Source: SAR202 cluster bacterium bin87 (GTDB taxonomy: Bacteria > Chloroflexota > Dehalococcoidia > Lucifugimonadales > UBA3495). From it: a stretch of 64,000 nt of DNA. Positions 1 through 9,258 of the stretch are shown here, in pieces. The stretch covers positions 1 to 64,000 of the forward strand of contig MPNC01000014.1 in NCBI GenBank assembly GCA_002238825.1, written 5' to 3'. A model generated the notes under the pieces. It was not told where the DNA came from. It saw only the letters and a list, made by a program, of their open reading frames with translations, and made no database searches. A program made the translations under genes and the position numbers. The first letter of the stretch is position 1, and each line of letters begins with the position of its first letter.

Positions 1-166
1 CGCAGTATCCCTTGAAATGTCCCAGGGGATCATTGACCACCAGCACGTCCTCGTTGGCCAGCCGTTCCCATGGCCTGGCCTCGCAATAGCTCCGGAAAGC
101 GTGGTGCAACGCGAGCCACTGTTCACGAGACGGGCTCACTTCCGTCTGGGTCTCCTGCTGATCCAA
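1..166 (-). CDS. Partial protein, DUF7309-like N-terminus (runs off left edge)
   Basis: The reading frame is open from a TTG at 166 to the window edge, with a strong Shine-Dalgarno (GGGGAGG) 7 nt upstream. The visible part has Trp-, His- and acid-rich segments (LALHHAFRSYCEARPWERL, then VVNDPLGHFKGYC). These recall the N-terminal domain of SEC-C/DUF7309-type proteins, where a PWEW-like motif is followed by a GYC turn. It follows the AbiE pair on the same strand with a 24-nt gap, so it may be the third gene of that operon. The family assignment comes from recall of motif spacing only. Function unknown. Confidence 0.5.
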   Translation of the reverse strand, partial: MDQQETQTEVSPSREQWLALHHAFRSYCEARPWERLANEDVLVVNDPLGHFKGYC

Positions 167-190
167 AGCAATGCCTCCCCAGCCGCGGCG

Positions 191-1159
191 TTACGGTAAC
201 CTCTGGTGTTGCCGCACGTTTTGAGCTTTCCATTCCAACCACGGCTGAGCGTCTATTCGCCGCTGCAGTTCCTCGTCAATCGTCAGCAACGCCCCATCGA
301 TCTCACCATGGTCCAGCAACCGGTCCAGGAAAGCACGTTCCTCCTCGTCGAAGGGAAGCAGTGCGGATAAGGCTTCCCGGCAATCCTCAACCAGGATGCG
401 GCCGTATTCGGCAGCATCCATGCCGGCAACCGCGCTGGCCGGCAGCGAGGGCAACAACTGGCTGGAAAGCTCCCGGGGATCGAACGCCACGTCCTCAACG
501 GCAACCGTGCGCCAGTCCCGCCGGTTCATCGCGCCGTAGACGACGAAGGCCGTCCTCAACCGGCTCAGGTCGAGGGTATCGAGCGCGAGCAGATGTCGGC
601 AGTCGAACAGGTCCCGGGCCCGACGACGGCTCAGCAGAGCCGCCAGCTTTCCCGCCGCCAACTCGTGAATGTCCAGCACGGGGATGTCCGTTGCCCGCCA
701 ACTGCCCACCGGGTGCGAGTCCATTTGATCTACGGGCCACAGCGGAACGCGGTACATGTAGTTGACGTCCACGTCGATCCGGCCGGTCTGGCCCGCCGCC
801 GTCGGGTAGCGCAGCGACCACTTGCCTCCGGCGTGTTCCGAGGGCATCCGCCGGACCGTGAAGTCCTCCCGGCTGAAGACCACCTGCAGAGCCGCTTCCA
901 GCATCGGGCGCTCCTCCAGCATCGCGGACCGGCTCGCGGCGCCCACGTAGTTCAGGTCGATGTCCACGGACAACCTGGGCACGTCGAAAACGAACAGGTT
1001 GAGCGCGGTACCGCCCTTGAGGGCCAGCTTGCCCCGCAGAAACGGGTGGCTCCGAATGGCGTTCAGCAACCCCAGCAGCTGGGCCACCTTCTCCAGCACG
1101 TCCGGACGAAAACCCGTGGCCTGGGCTTCCGCAAGCAGCCTCTCCGGCGAGATCCTCAC
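191..1159 (-). CDS. abiEii: AbiEii-type nucleotidyltransferase toxin
   Basis: Toxin of a type IV toxin-antitoxin / abortive-infection pair. AbiEii proteins are DNA polymerase beta-like nucleotidyltransferases; studied members modify tRNA or bind GTP and stop growth, for instance during phage infection. The GGTALN motif near residue 50 and the DIDLN acidic pair near residue 67 mark the nucleotidyltransferase core. A second metal-binding segment follows (RIDVDVNY) and then the DIHELAAGKLAALLSRRRARDLFD helix-rich block typical of the family (shown here as recalled order, with the K and RD residues conserved). I chose the GTG at 1159 because it overlaps the TGA of the upstream antitoxin (GTGA). 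This implies translational coupling; an alternative start lies at 1213. About 322 aa, normal for the family. Confidence 0.85.
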   Translation of the reverse strand: MRISPERLLAEAQATGFRPDVLEKVAQLLGLLNAIRSHPFLRGKLALKGGTALNLFVFDVPRLSVDIDLNYVGAASRSAMLEERPMLEAALQVVFSREDFTVRRMPSEHAGGKWSLRYPTAAGQTGRIDVDVNYMYRVPLWPVDQMDSHPVGSWRATDIPVLDIHELAAGKLAALLSRRRARDLFDCRHLLALDTLDLSRLRTAFVVYGAMNRRDWRTVAVEDVAFDPRELSSQLLPSLPASAVAGMDAAEYGRILVEDCREALSALLPFDEEERAFLDRLLDHGEIDGALLTIDEELQRRIDAQPWLEWKAQNVRQHQRLP

Positions 1160-1971
1160 GCCACGTCCGCCCAGGACTGCGTGAGTACCTCCTCGGGCAC
1201 CATGAGGTTCCATTCGGGAACCAGCTTCCCACCGCTGCGCCGGCTCCGGTCCAGGTAATGGGGCTGCCCTGGACCACGGTCCCGCAGCGCCTTGAGATGT
1301 CGCTCTTCCACCATCAGAGGCTCCCGGTTCTGATCCAGAAAGAACCCCACCTTCGCAGTCGTGGTGGCGTTCCCCAGCAGCAGCGCGTACTCCACGACCT
1401 CATCCAGATCGAAGAACTCCACCGCTTCCAGCGAACGCCACACCTCCTCCCATCCGCCCGCAAGGTCCGGACGGTCCAGCGCGTCCACCAGGGTCCGTTC
1501 CAGGCTGGCGACCCGCAGCGGCATGCCGAACCTCTCCACGGTCAGCACGCCGTGATATTCCGCCCCCGAGCGCACCAGCGCTTGCGGGAACTTGGTCCCC
1601 CGAAAGACCTGATCTCGGAAGGTCAGCGTCTCCGTCGGACGCTCCGAAGAGTAGACGAATCGCTGCCAGACCGAGTACGCCCGGCCGTGGAGCTCCAGGG
1701 CCGTGTGGTGCGACAGCACCGCATCCGGCGTCATCTTAGCTGCCACCAGATACGGGTCCACCGGGTAGGTATCGCCATCTACTCCAGGTGGTATCACCGC
1801 ATACAGTCCCTGCCGCACCCGCCGCAGCCGGCCGGACTTGATATGGTAGCCAAGCACCCTCTCCGGCGTCCTCACCCCGTGGCTGCCGATGCGCGCCAGG
1901 TGGCGCGCCAGCTCGTCTCCGGTGAACACCGGATGCTGCCTGAAGAAAACGTCGTGTTTGAGGACGGGCAC
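1156..1971 (-). CDS. abiEi: AbiEi-type antitoxin / transcriptional regulator
   Basis: Antitoxin partner of the downstream AbiEii. The first ~70 residues form a winged-helix DNA-binding segment (GVRTPERVLGYHIKSGRLRRV, then QGLYAVIPPG). The following domain contains the SHHTALELHG and SLERTLVDALDRP motifs usual in AbiEi-like proteins. Studied AbiEi proteins bind inverted repeats in their own promoter and repress the operon, so autoregulation is expected here. The GTG start at 1971 has a GAGG Shine-Dalgarno about 8 nt upstream. The stop overlaps the toxin start. 271 aa, full length. Confidence 0.85.
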   Translation of the reverse strand: MPVLKHDVFFRQHPVFTGDELARHLARIGSHGVRTPERVLGYHIKSGRLRRVRQGLYAVIPPGVDGDTYPVDPYLVAAKMTPDAVLSHHTALELHGRAYSVWQRFVYSSERPTETLTFRDQVFRGTKFPQALVRSGAEYHGVLTVERFGMPLRVASLERTLVDALDRPDLAGGWEEVWRSLEAVEFFDLDEVVEYALLLGNATTTAKVGFFLDQNREPLMVEERHLKALRDRGPGQPHYLDRSRRSGGKLVPEWNLMVPEEVLTQSWADVA

Positions 1972-2270
1972 CGTTGGTTCCTCTTATCCGGTTTGCCAGA
2001 TCGCTGCGCCGGCGTCTCGCCAAACTGGAGTCACGGTGATACCCGGCTTTGACCAAGTATCTGGATGTTCCATCTGTATCATGGGGAACACAGGTATCAC
2101 TGTCAAGTCGGCATGCCCATAAAGCACGACCACGGCGAACCCGGGAGCGGATCGACGTCCCGAATACCGCACACGCGGGCGGGTGAGCCTCATTGACACT
2201 CGACGTGTTTCGCCAAACCGACGTTACCTTACGCCAGAGTTCGTTATGTGCCAGGGCGTCTCTGCGACTG

Positions 2271-2510
2271 TCACCAGGGCCAAAGACGAACCCCGACTCC
2301 GATATTGCCATGCGCCCGACGGGCGTCGGGTGAAGCTCCATTCTGGCCATCGGCATAACCGATCGTATAACCCTCTTCGACTCCGTATCCGTATCCGTCC
2401 AGAAACCCCTGGGCTTCCCCAAACGACCAGGCGACCCAAGACGCTCCCGTAACCACCAGGATTGCCAGGGCGATACCGGATGCCCATTTGAGTGGGACGT
2501 TACGATTCAT
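2271..2510 (-). CDS. Small membrane protein with Gly-Tyr repeats
   Basis: A 79-residue protein with one N-terminal transmembrane helix (about residues 8-28). A glycine/tyrosine-rich stretch with regularly spaced GY/GYxxGYxDG units follows, and then a short tail. The ATG at 2510 is preceded by AGAGGAAG about 8 nt upstream. The gene stands alone and diverges from nothing obvious; nearest genes are the AbiE pair. The repeat could be a surface-exposed or oligomerising segment. Family not recognised. Confidence 0.5.
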   Translation of the reverse strand: MNRNVPLKWASGIALAILVVTGASWVAWSFGEAQGFLDGYGYGVEEGYTIGYADGQNGASPDARRAHGNIGVGVRLWPW

Positions 2511-2804
2511 CGAGTTCACTTCCTCTGGTCCGCGCAACCATTGTTACGCTGTTGGCCATGACCGCCGCCGTCAGTCTTATTGATACTCTCGTCGGTTCGC
2601 ATAATATAGGATCATTATGCAAATCGCTCCGTGCGGGACAACCATCGCCAGGGAACCGGGGATCGCACGAGACATCAGGTGCAGGTCGCCTGCACCGAGG
2701 AGCCCCCCACTGGGTGCGCCCGGACCCCTCGTCCGGCAGCGGAAGTGCGCGGAGCTGAAGGGAGGCAGTACAATACCAGAGCTGTCTCGTCAAAAGGACC
2801 GTCC

Positions 2805-3209
2805 GATGTCCAGGGTGTCCGCCCCGCCCAAACCGCAGACCCCCCGGCCAGGCGGACCCACCCCTCCGGCCCCGCGCGGAGACCGGCAGGAGTAAACTCC
2901 AGACTTGGCGACGGTGGCCCTCCCGGCTCGGCGCCTTCACCTGGGGAGAAGTGGTGGAGAGTTTTCTGGGCCATCCTCCCCTGGTTGGCCTTCCTGAGGT
3001 CGTTGACCATCCTGGGTCTCGGCGAGGTGGAACTGTCCAACTCGGCTCGCCTGGGGCTGAAGAACGCCATCGCCGCGATGTTGTGTATGTATTGTTCGCT
3101 GGACCCCAGATGGCAACGCTGCCGCGCCCACTTCAGGGCCAACCTGCTCGCCTCCTGCTGGGCCCACATCCCGCTCACCGGCGAATACCGGTGGCCAAGG
3201 CGCCGATAG
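2805..3209 (+). pseudogene. Possible frameshifted small membrane protein
   Basis: An ATG at 2805 with AGGA upstream and a TACAAT-like -10 element about 35 nt before it opens a Pro-rich N-terminus that stops at 2895. The +1 frame continues with a likely transmembrane segment (EKWWRVFWAILPWLAF) and a Cys/Arg-rich tail to 3209. One frameshift would join the two parts into a ~130-aa membrane protein. It could also be chance coding potential in G+C-rich DNA. Confidence 0.25.
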
Positions 3210-3639
3210 CGACCTTGGCGTACAATTCTGCCCCCTGCCGGAGTCGATCCCGCGCGGAGTCTCAGCAGCAGCGGCGGGGCGATCCAACGATGGTTTCGGG
3301 AGGCATACCAGTTCAGGCGCGATGGCAACTCAGCGTTTTCCCATCGCTCGATGCGCGCGGTAACCGATAACCGGCGCGGCCAGCCCTTGCCGGCTGTGCT
3401 TGGGGAGGGGCATCCGTCACCGGGGGCCGTGATCAGCCGTATCATCCGGCCGCCCCGCGATGTTTCGCCGGTTGCGACCCGGCCCCGCCCCATCCCGGCA
3501 GGATACGCAGCGCAACCTGCGGCTGATAAACCGAGACCGGGCGCCGGCCGGCGCCACGTTCAGCCTGGAGAGCGGTGTTATTCACGTCAGCAGTACCTGA
3601 CTTCGCCAAACGGAACCCTGCGGGGTACGGGAGGATGCT
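3210..3639. other. Intergenic, no gene seen
   Basis: Several short frames overlap here, but none has a credible start, motif or relative. It holds the ribosome-binding site of the DUF502 gene at its right end. Confidence 0.4.
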
Positions 3640-4353
3640 GTGAACACTGAAAAAGACGACACGGTCCCACGACCGCAACGGGCAACCCCCAACCTGGCGG
3701 GACGCATTGAGGGACACTTCCAGGGCAAAACGCTGGCGGGGCTCATGCAATTGGCGCCGCTGCTGCTGACAATATTCCTGATCGCGTTCATCGTCGGCCA
3801 CGTCGATGCCCTGGTGAGGCCCCTGCCCTACATCTCCGGCCATCCCTGGGATTTCCCCGGCATCGGCCTGATCGCCGTCATCGTCATTTTCTATCTCGTT
3901 GGGCTGCTGATTTCCACCGCCGTCGGGCGACGCATCATGCGGTGGAACAGCGCGGCGCTCGGTCATATCCCCGTTATCAAGACCATATTCGGGGCCACCG
4001 AGCAGGTGATCGCGCTGATGGCCTCCGACCTTCATTTCAGCCGCGTGGTGTTCCTGGAGTGGCCCCGAGAGGGCACGGTGGCCATGGGGTTCGTGACCGG
4101 CCGCGCCTATTCGCAGAGCGGCGACCACGCGTTGGCCATCGTGTACATACCCACCGTGCCCAACCCGACCTCGGGGAACATGGCCTTCGTCAATGAGGAC
4201 GACCTTCTGGAAACCGACATCACCGTGGAGGACGCCGTCAGGCTGATTTTCTCCGGCGGGATCATCCTCCCGGAGACAATGGCCCTCGCGCGGCTGCCTC
4301 GCAAGGCGCGGGAGGGCGAGTTCATCGGCCGCTTTGAAACCCACCCCAAATGA
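3640..4353 (+). CDS. DUF502 family integral membrane protein
   Basis: A 237-residue member of the DUF502 family. Two transmembrane helices lie at about residues 35-55 and 78-98. They are followed by the family hallmarks: an IPVIKTIFGATEQV segment, FSRVVFLEWPREGTVAMGFVTG, and a late IPTVPNPTSGNMAFV loop. DUF502 proteins are widespread, uncharacterised bacterial and plant membrane proteins. The start is a GTG at 3640 with GGGAGG 5 nt upstream. The gene is monocistronic as far as can be seen. Confidence 0.85.
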   Translation: MNTEKDDTVPRPQRATPNLAGRIEGHFQGKTLAGLMQLAPLLLTIFLIAFIVGHVDALVRPLPYISGHPWDFPGIGLIAVIVIFYLVGLLISTAVGRRIMRWNSAALGHIPVIKTIFGATEQVIALMASDLHFSRVVFLEWPREGTVAMGFVTGRAYSQSGDHALAIVYIPTVPNPTSGNMAFVNEDDLLETDITVEDAVRLIFSGGIILPETMALARLPRKAREGEFIGRFETHPK

Positions 4354-4389
4354 GCGCAATACCACTGGAATGCAGACCGCGGCGAGACG

Positions 4390-4634
4390 TGGTGGGCCGG
4401 GAGCTGCTGGCCCAAGCCTGAGCCGGCGGCGGGCTTGACGGCGAGCCGTTGACCATCGACCCGGACCCCACCGTCTGCGAGACCTTTGGACTGGCCAGTG
4501 GGGCGCCCAGCGCCACAACTACGCCGGCCGGCGTGGCTATCACCATCCGCCAGCACCAGAGCCGGCGCAATCTCATCGAGGCTATACCCGACACCGGCCG
4601 GACGCCCCCGACTCCAGCCGTATCCGGCAGTTGA
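4390..4634 (+). pseudogene. IS1380-family transposase relic
   Basis: Translation gives pieces matching the IS1380-type transposase at 52257-53624: a PLTIDPDPTVCETFGL block, a QRHNYAGRRGYH block in another frame, then RQHQSRRNLIEAIPDTGRTP. The segment between the second and third blocks is deleted. This is a heavily eroded internal fragment with no ends and no start. Confidence 0.6.
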
Positions 4635-4986
4635 ACCGGTCGAGCTCCGCCAAGATCCGCCTCCTGACCCGGGGAGACAACTCGTCGATCCCCGTGGTGG
4701 CATCCAGCGCCGCCCAGTCCGTCATCCGGGCCAATCTGCCGGCCAGCTCGATCAGCGGATCCGGCGATCCGGTCGCCTCCGTCGGTATCAACCGGCCGGT
4801 GGGCGCATGGGACAGACTGTAGACCCTCGGGTCGTCTCCATTCCGGTGCACCACCAGGCTGGCATCGTCGGTCACGTAGCAACTGACGTCCCGCCACTCC
4901 ACCCCGCCTTCCTCATCCCCCGACACCTCCCCCTCCGACGGGACCACAAACGCCAGACGGCAGGTTCTCATCGGTCGTTCGTCCAC
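4582..4986 (-). CDS. Hypothetical protein, 134 aa
   Basis: Soluble protein of 134 residues. The N-terminal half is strand-rich and the C-terminal half helical (LIELAGRLARMTDWAALDATTG, ending in an RRRILAELDRFN helix). The GTG start at 4986 has GGGAGG 7 nt upstream, a convincing initiation site. It lies just downstream of the pseudogene at 5015-5418 on the same strand and overlaps the IS1380 relic at its 3' end, so the C-terminus may have been altered. Family not recognised. Confidence 0.55.
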   Translation of the reverse strand: MDERPMRTCRLAFVVPSEGEVSGDEEGGVEWRDVSCYVTDDASLVVHRNGDDPRVYSLSHAPTGRLIPTEATGSPDPLIELAGRLARMTDWAALDATTGIDELSPRVRRRILAELDRFNCRIRLESGASGRCRV

Positions 4987-5014
4987 CGCTTCGCCTCCCT
5001 GCTCATGGCGCCGG

Positions 5015-5418
5015 CTATGCAGCTTTCCCTCTCCGGATGTCCCGCTGCCCTCTGCGGTTCAGATTGTAAATCAGTTTCCATAGCTCTGTATGCTGGCAAA
5101 GCGCACGTCGGTGGATGCCCGCGGTACCGGCCCGCCACGCGTGGAGCGCCACACGCCTGGCCACGGCGTCCAGGCTCGCCGTGAAGTCGGCGGCCAATTC
5201 CTCCGTCCAGCCTCCCGACAGTGGCGCTGGGGAGATTTCCGCCGCCGAAGGTTCCGACACGGGGTTGGTCTCCGGCCGATCCTGCCCTCCGACCGTTCCT
5301 GCTCCATCGCGGGGACCTGTTCCCCATCAGGAACACGGACGGTTCCGCCGCCCGGGTGGCCCAGGACCCGGATCACCTCGTCAGCGTCACCCACCACCTC
5401 CACTCGTGTCCACACCAT
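5015..5418 (-). pseudogene. Decayed paralogue of the 9259-9816 gene
   Basis: The N-terminal part from the ATG at 5418 (TRVEVVGDADEVIRVLG) aligns with the intact protein's VRVEIEGGADEVVRVLR. After a frameshift near 5260 the central part continues in another frame, with RRVALHAWRAGTAGIHRRALC against RHMALHVWRAGAAGIHRSVLC. The last ~60 residues of the family are missing. It is an old duplicate with at least one frameshift and a C-terminal truncation. Confidence 0.7.
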
Positions 5419-6114
5419 ACTGCTCGCTCTGCTGGCCGGACGACGGTGGATGGGCCACCGTCGATTGCGCGCCGTCGACTATAACCCACGCGGCACGTGC
5501 TCGCCCATCGCCATGGGTCTCAATGTGGCGATGTCGCCAACCGTCCGCATGGCGCCTGACCGGCCGCGGCCTGCGTCTGCGCGGTCCGACTGGCGACGTC
5601 ACGCTGTCCTACGGCGACGTGCATCGATGGGAGCCCTGCCAGGACGGCATCGGCGCCGCCGTGTCGCGGCCGGACCGGCCGGACCGGCTGGCGGTCTTCC
5701 AGAGCGGCGACCACCGGTTCACCCACAACCTCGTCCGCAACCTGGCGGCATTGGCCCCATGACCGCAGGTCGCTATGGGAACCCCCAGTTCAGTCCCTCA
5801 GCTTCCGCGCGACCTCGGAGGGCTCGTTCGCGGGCCTGCCGGCAGGCTCGGGAAACACCGTCACGGGCGTCAGCAATACGCACCACTGTGGCGGAGTAAA
5901 ACCGGGTGGATGCCAGCATCGGTTGCCCGCGGCGCTGGCGCTGGACGATGTCGAGCCGGTCGATTGCGCCGCAGGGCGTGGCCACAGGCGCTGCTCCGAT
6001 CGGGCACCGGTGGAGCGTCCGTGCCACTGAGTGTCCGTGCCACTGGCCCCACGACGAAGGTGGCCCGGGTCAGTCGGGCGATTGGATGGGGCGGCGGCGT
6101 CCTTGCCCGTTGAC
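5419..6114. other. Intergenic / eroded DNA, no supported gene
   Basis: Long overlapping frames exist on both strands because of high G+C. A plus-strand frame ending at 5762 has a protein-like tail but no convincing start. I see no motif, no relative elsewhere in the window and no repeat. Confidence 0.35.
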
Positions 6115-6252
6115 CTACGGCTCCGGTTTGTCGAGGAGTGTCTCAATGTCTCGTAGTCCTCGTTCCACGCGGCCGGCGCCTTACCGATCTTCGTGGAAGT
6201 TTGTCTGGAGGGCGCCGGCCAGCTCGAAGAGACGGTCGATGCCCTCGTCGCC
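6115..6252 (-). pseudogene. Relic of a HEPN/PaREP1-like protein
   Basis: This frame reads RLFELAGALQTNFHED, then a stop, then GLRDIETLLDKPEP. It aligns without gaps to the C-terminus of the intact protein at 36189-36539 (ALFDVASALHANFYED ... GLDDVERLLDKLEP). The in-frame TAA and loss of the N-terminal half make it a pseudogene. Confidence 0.55.
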
Positions 6253-6637
6253 GGTTTACGTCGCGTGGAGGTGCAGTTCGCGGGTTTCGCCGCCGGCCAT
6301 GGAGTTCACGGCGGCGTCTATGACGGCAACCGCGTTGGACACCGCGTAACTGCAGGGCAGTTCGCTGGAGCAGGGATGGATCTACACAATATCTGCACTA
6401 AAACCGCCCAATAATTCACGCCCTTTTCACACCGTTGGGCTACCCTGAACGCAATACGTCAAATAAGACGTGGGCATGGGCTCGCCCGACCGGTCGGTGG
6501 GTTCGATGTTATCCACGGCATAACGTGGATGAGGTGAGTGGTTCGTGTGGCGTCGCCGGGTCAGTGGGTGTCCTCCGATGGTGACGCTGCGCGAACTCAA
6601 TAACTGCGTAGACGTTCACGGGAATAAGGGGAGCGTC
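6253..6637. other. Intergenic, upstream of the 6638 gene
   Basis: No gene seen. Short frames on both strands lack ribosome sites. It probably holds the promoter of the membrane protein that starts at 6638. Confidence 0.35.
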
Positions 6638-7060
6638 ATGTCTCACGTCCTTCGCGTTGCCGCGGCTTACGTCGTTCTGGTCGGTGTGGCCGTTGCCGTC
6701 CATTTCATCGTCACACCGTTCTATCACGCGGGCGACGCGCCGTTCACGGCGTGGCAATACATGAACTGGTTCATCGCGGCCGCGCTGCTGGTCACGCTGG
6801 GAGCGAGCTACGCCGGGAAGCGGCGGATGGAGTCCGACGGCGCTGCGGAGATAAAACGGTACCTGGAGGCCAACGTGGTCTTCTACGGCACGGTGGCCGC
6901 GTCCATCATCTTTTTCTGGAACTGGTTCCTGGAGCTGACTCCGGCCAACGTGTCGGACCATCAATTCTGGCACGTGCTGGGCGCGGCGCTGCCCATCCTG
7001 ATGGTGGTTGCCGGCTTGCGGCTCTGGAGTATGCCCAAAGGGCGCGGCGTTGCCGATTGA
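6638..7060 (+). CDS. Four-helix membrane protein, hypothetical
   Basis: A 140-residue integral membrane protein with four predicted hydrophobic helices (about residues 5-25, 42-60, 80-100 and 115-133). The short loops carry a WQYMNWF motif and a KRRMESDGAAEIKRYLEANV amphipathic segment. The ATG at 6638 has GGGGAG about 5 nt upstream, which is better than the upstream in-frame starts. No operon partner is evident. The family is unknown to me; transport or sensing cannot be inferred. Confidence 0.6.
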   Translation: MSHVLRVAAAYVVLVGVAVAVHFIVTPFYHAGDAPFTAWQYMNWFIAAALLVTLGASYAGKRRMESDGAAEIKRYLEANVVFYGTVAASIIFFWNWFLELTPANVSDHQFWHVLGAALPILMVVAGLRLWSMPKGRGVAD

Positions 7061-7256
7061 CGGGCAAGGTTATCCGGGAGGCTGTCCGGCCGAGCCTCGG
7101 GCATCCGGAGCCGGTCATGCAACCGGCCGTCTCCAACCACGAAAGACGGGGTCCGTCACCGCCTCGAAATCCGGCCGGAAAGCCCGATTGACGGGCGACG
7201 AGCCCTACTCCGGATCGGTGGAAACTGCGTCCATGTTCAGGACCTCCCTCCCGGAG

Positions 7257-8108
7257 TCATGAACTTATCAGCACCGGATGTGACGCCGGCCCCTCGCTGA
7301 AACCCAGGGCACGCCGCACCGTCTCATTGGTGCGCGCCAGCCGGATCGCCGACGTGGGCCAGTCGGGGTTGCTCCGGTTGATCACGTCGTGACGCTCCAC
7401 GATCCCAGCCTGCTGGTACTCGTCGACCAGCTGGCGGCACTCGTACTCGTTCCAGGCGATCCCCCAGTCCCGCATCCACTGGTTGACCAGCATGCTGTAG
7501 CCCACGAAGTTCAGCCGGCCCTCCAGCCGGTCCATCTCCCGCACGAACCGCTCCAGGGCGTCCTCAACGCCCGCGCCATCCTCCTCCGGCGCCTGCTGAA
7601 CTGACACGGGCACATCGCCATGCTCTGCCGTCCGGATGCCCAGCTCCGCCTCCAGCGGGAACAGCGGCGCCGTGGCCAGCATGTCCCGGGACACCGACTG
7701 GCTGAAGGCGCACAGCACGATGCGCGTGCCGTGGAGCTTCGCCCGGTCCACCAGCGACTGGTAGTCGGCGTCCCCCGAACCCAGGATCACCGCGCCGCAG
7801 TCCTCCCGGTCCCGGATCCACTGATAGACCTCCAGCAGCACGGCCGGTTCCGTCCGATCCTTCCCCGCGCCGGTGCGGGGAGCGTGGTAGAGGACCATGC
7901 CCTCCTCGGTGAACTCCCGACCGTCATCGGCACGGAGCGTCCAGTCCCCGAAGGCCTTTCCACCCGCCACCTCGCCGAATATGCCCCCCACAGCCCGCAT
8001 GGCGCGGCACAGCTCGGCCGGCGTGACCGTGCGCTGGTACATCCGGGCGCCCCGCCTGATGCTCTCCCAGTCGATGGCCACCAGGACGCCCTGGTGTTGC
8101 CGGCTCAT
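7257..8108 (-). CDS. NYN-domain (PIN-like) putative ribonuclease
   Basis: The N-terminal ~160 residues are an NYN/LabA-type PIN-like domain. VAIDWESIRRG supplies the first acidic residue, VILGSGDADYQSLVDRAK the SGDxD motif, and GTRIVLCAFSQSVSRDML the final strand. These domains usually bind metal and cleave RNA. The C-terminal ~110 residues (FVREMDRLEGRLNFVGYSMLVNQWM ..., with acids and aromatics) resemble an OST-HTH/winged-helix tail. I chose the ATG at 8108, with GGGGAG 7 nt upstream; another ATG lies at 8129. A decayed second copy of the C-terminal half sits at 10018-10497. Confidence 0.75.
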   Translation of the reverse strand: MSRQHQGVLVAIDWESIRRGARMYQRTVTPAELCRAMRAVGGIFGEVAGGKAFGDWTLRADDGREFTEEGMVLYHAPRTGAGKDRTEPAVLLEVYQWIRDREDCGAVILGSGDADYQSLVDRAKLHGTRIVLCAFSQSVSRDMLATAPLFPLEAELGIRTAEHGDVPVSVQQAPEEDGAGVEDALERFVREMDRLEGRLNFVGYSMLVNQWMRDWGIAWNEYECRQLVDEYQQAGIVERHDVINRSNPDWPTSAIRLARTNETVRRALGFSEGPASHPVLISS

Positions 8109-8553
8109 CTCATCGCTCCCCGTGGCCATGGCGTGCGTTGAAAATGCATCCGTTCCGGTCCTGGCGATCCGCCTGAGGCCGGCAGGAAGCCCAGGCGATC
8201 AACCGGCGGACATTCCGTTGCTCCGTCCAAGGATAGCGGAACGCCGCGTCGTCGGTCATCAACCGTATCGCTGATCACTATCATGGCCGTCGCCCGCAGC
8301 GCTGGAATTACCATGGCGGTACCGCCCTCACGGCGCAGGGGGCCAAGTATCCCGGAATGGTCCGCTCCAACACGAGCGCGCCAGAAAGGCCACCACCGGT
8401 CTGATGCCGGATCTCCGCCGGTCCACCCCTCCACAGCCGCGCCGGACACAACAGAGAACCGCCCGCAGATTATCCCCGCCGACGGCTCTCCTGTAGAGGG
8501 TGTCGCGCAAATGCCACAGTCGCGCAACATCACCATTCTATAGCCGCCCGGCC
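8109..8553. other. Intergenic, no supported gene
   Basis: Only overlapping shadow frames are present, without ribosome sites or recognisable motifs. Possible promoter of the NYN gene at the left end. Confidence 0.35.
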
Positions 8554-8606
8554 CATCAACGCCGACGAAGCTCCGACCTGAATTCCCCGTTTTGGAATTG
8601 ACCAAC
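8554..8606. repeat. Solitary IS21-type terminal repeat
   Basis: TCAACGCCGACGAA, then 27 nt, then ATTGACCAACC. This matches, at identical spacing, the left end of the complete IS21 element at 26234 (TCAACGCCGACGAA, 27 nt, GTTGACCCACC). No transposase gene adjoins it. It is probably the scar of a lost or deleted IS21 copy. Confidence 0.6.
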
Positions 8607-8953
8607 CCCGTTCCCACCGGCGATTTGGTCACTGGCGGCAGCTGTCGACGGCCACCATCGACGCCGCTCCATTGATGCTCGCTCCGGTGGTGTTCGCTCC
8701 GGGAACGGCAGGACGTCAATCGGCCAGTCCGGCCATGGCCCCCAACGTTGTCGCCGCAGACGCGGGACAGCGCACCGCCACCGGCGCCACAACCTCTTTG
8801 TGCAGTCCACTGCGGGCGATCAGCCGTTGGTCAGCCGCGCCGCCCGCAGCGGTGAGACCATTGTACCGGCCCAGCGGCATGTCTCGTCAGGGGCCGGTTG
8901 TCATCAATTTCAGCGCGACCGAACCCCGAGGCGCCGTCAGCTCTCGCCCGCTG
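8607..8953. other. Intergenic, no supported gene
   Basis: The sequence between the solitary IS end and the gene at 8954 shows no frame with a credible start or motif. Confidence 0.3.
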
Positions 8954-9223
8954 CTATTTGCAGTAGCGCGCGTGGTTGGCACGGATCTCCGACATCGTGA
9001 TCTCCCCTCGTTCCAGTTGAACACGCAACCGCTCCTCCATCGCCTCCGCGCTCAGCGCCACGGTCCCGACCGATCCGGACACGGTCAGCCGGTGCAGCGT
9101 GGTGTTGGGATCCGCCATGCACTCCGCGTACCGGCGCACCATCCGGTCGTCGCCGTCCGCCCAGCATACCAGCGCCAGCCATACGCAGGCCGTCATCGTC
9201 AGCGCCTTCCACCATCGTCCCAC
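8954..9223 (-). CDS. Small secreted protein, hypothetical
   Basis: An 89-residue product with an N-terminal hydrophobic signal (ALTMTACVWLALVCWA). A mature domain follows, rich in charged residues, with Cys in RYAECMADP and a C-terminal RYCK. The two cysteines could form a disulfide outside the membrane. Start: GTG at 9223, or the ATG at 9196 with GAAGG upstream; the signal sequence fits both. It precedes the 9259-9816 gene's 3' end on the same strand by 35 nt, so both may be co-transcribed. Family unknown. Confidence 0.6.
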   Translation of the reverse strand: MGRWWKALTMTACVWLALVCWADGDDRMVRRYAECMADPNTTLHRLTVSGSVGTVALSAEAMEERLRVQLERGEITMSEIRANHARYCK

Positions 9224-9258
9224 ATCGGCTATCCCGGGCGCCCCGCAACCGGAACCCG

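Noticed and set aside
70-1258. Long plus-strand frames opposite the AbiE genes
   Set aside because: They are antisense to two well-supported, motif-bearing genes and have Arg/Pro/Gln-rich, low-complexity translations.
2675-3493. 272-codon minus-strand frame
   Set aside because: No motif, no ribosome site, and composition of a G+C-driven shadow frame.
5115-5762. 215-codon plus-strand frame with a protein-like tail (QSGDHRFTHNLVRNLAALAP)
   Set aside because: The first two thirds are antisense to a recognisable pseudogene and no internal start has a ribosome site. The tail alone is not enough.
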